Below, in pieces: positions 5,009 through 5,090 of a stretch of DNA of 5,090 nucleotides (position 1 is the stretch's first letter; the number at the start of each line of letters is the position of its first letter). Origin of the DNA: Deltaproteobacteria bacterium (GTDB taxonomy: Bacteria; Desulfobacterota_B; Binatia; UBA9968). Where the stretch lies: the NCBI GenBank assembly GCA_022545745.1, contig JACZQL010000166.1, positions 1 to 5,090 of the forward strand, in the 5' to 3' direction. The notes beneath the pieces were generated by a model. It had not been told where the DNA came from. It saw nothing but the letters and a program-made list of their open reading frames with translations, and ran no database searches. Position numbers and translations under genes: made by a program.

Positions 5009-5090
5009 CACTGACTACCGACTACTGACCTCTGACCCGGATCCAGGGATTGAGGACCGGGAGTCTGTAGTCAGTTGTCCGTAGTCTGTT
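5009..5090. repeat. Imperfect 30-base inverted repeat of GACTAC/CTGAC units, reaching the window edge
   Basis: The left arm (5009-5038) is made of ACTGACTACCGACTACTGAC-type units. The right arm (5061-5090) is the complement type, with GTCTGTAGTCAGTTGTCCGT. Aligned as an inverted repeat, they match at about 22 of 30 positions. Between them, CCGGATCC and GGACCGG add further pairing. It looks like an intergenic repeat element and may continue past the window. Confidence 0.6.

Overview
This is a 5.09 kb bacterial window, probably from an uncultured environmental Gram-negative-type organism. It holds Sec-signal and ABC-transporter genes, strong Shine-Dalgarno sites and a TGA-encoded selenocysteine, so the host should carry the bacterial Sec machinery (SelA, SelB, SelC, SelD). 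The sequence does not fix the phylum. The left part (about 1-2000) is GC-rich. The right part is more moderate, with AT-rich intergenic stretches.

Left region (1-865, + strand): the 3' part of an osmoprotectant-type (OpuCA/YehX-like) ABC ATPase, cut by the window edge, overlaps an OpuCB/YehW-like permease gene. The permease follows its family for only about 73 residues. It then runs in frame into an unrelated glycine-rich membrane tail and stops, so the transporter looks broken. Middle region (866-2557): a mosaic with no clearly intact gene except a small hypothetical ORF on the minus strand (1113-1331). It contains several palindromes, including a very strong hairpin at 1525-1568. It ends in a C-terminal remnant of an actin/Hsp70-like ATPase that runs directly into a class I SAM-dependent methyltransferase lacking its N-terminal SAM-binding motif. 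This block is either a rearrangement scar or an assembly chimera.

Right region (2558-5090, minus strand): two well-formed genes. The first (2592-3746) is a secreted substrate-binding protein of the AfuA/Fe3+-type ABC family, converging on the methyltransferase remnant. The second (4117-4839) is the main result. Two apparently separate ORFs form one 240-codon reading frame interrupted by a single in-frame TGA. That TGA sits at the catalytic position of a thioredoxin-fold motif, F-G-S-I-T-U-P-P-F, which matches the active site of iodothyronine deiodinases. A compact hairpin with apical sequence AGGUCU lies at the right distance downstream of the UGA to be a bacterial SECIS element. A strong Shine-Dalgarno site, a plausible sigma70 promoter and a possible terminator frame the gene. 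It is best read as a bacterial deiodinase-like selenoprotein, not as a pseudogene.

The right edge (4966-5090) is non-coding, with short tandem repeats and an imperfect inverted repeat that reaches the end of the window.
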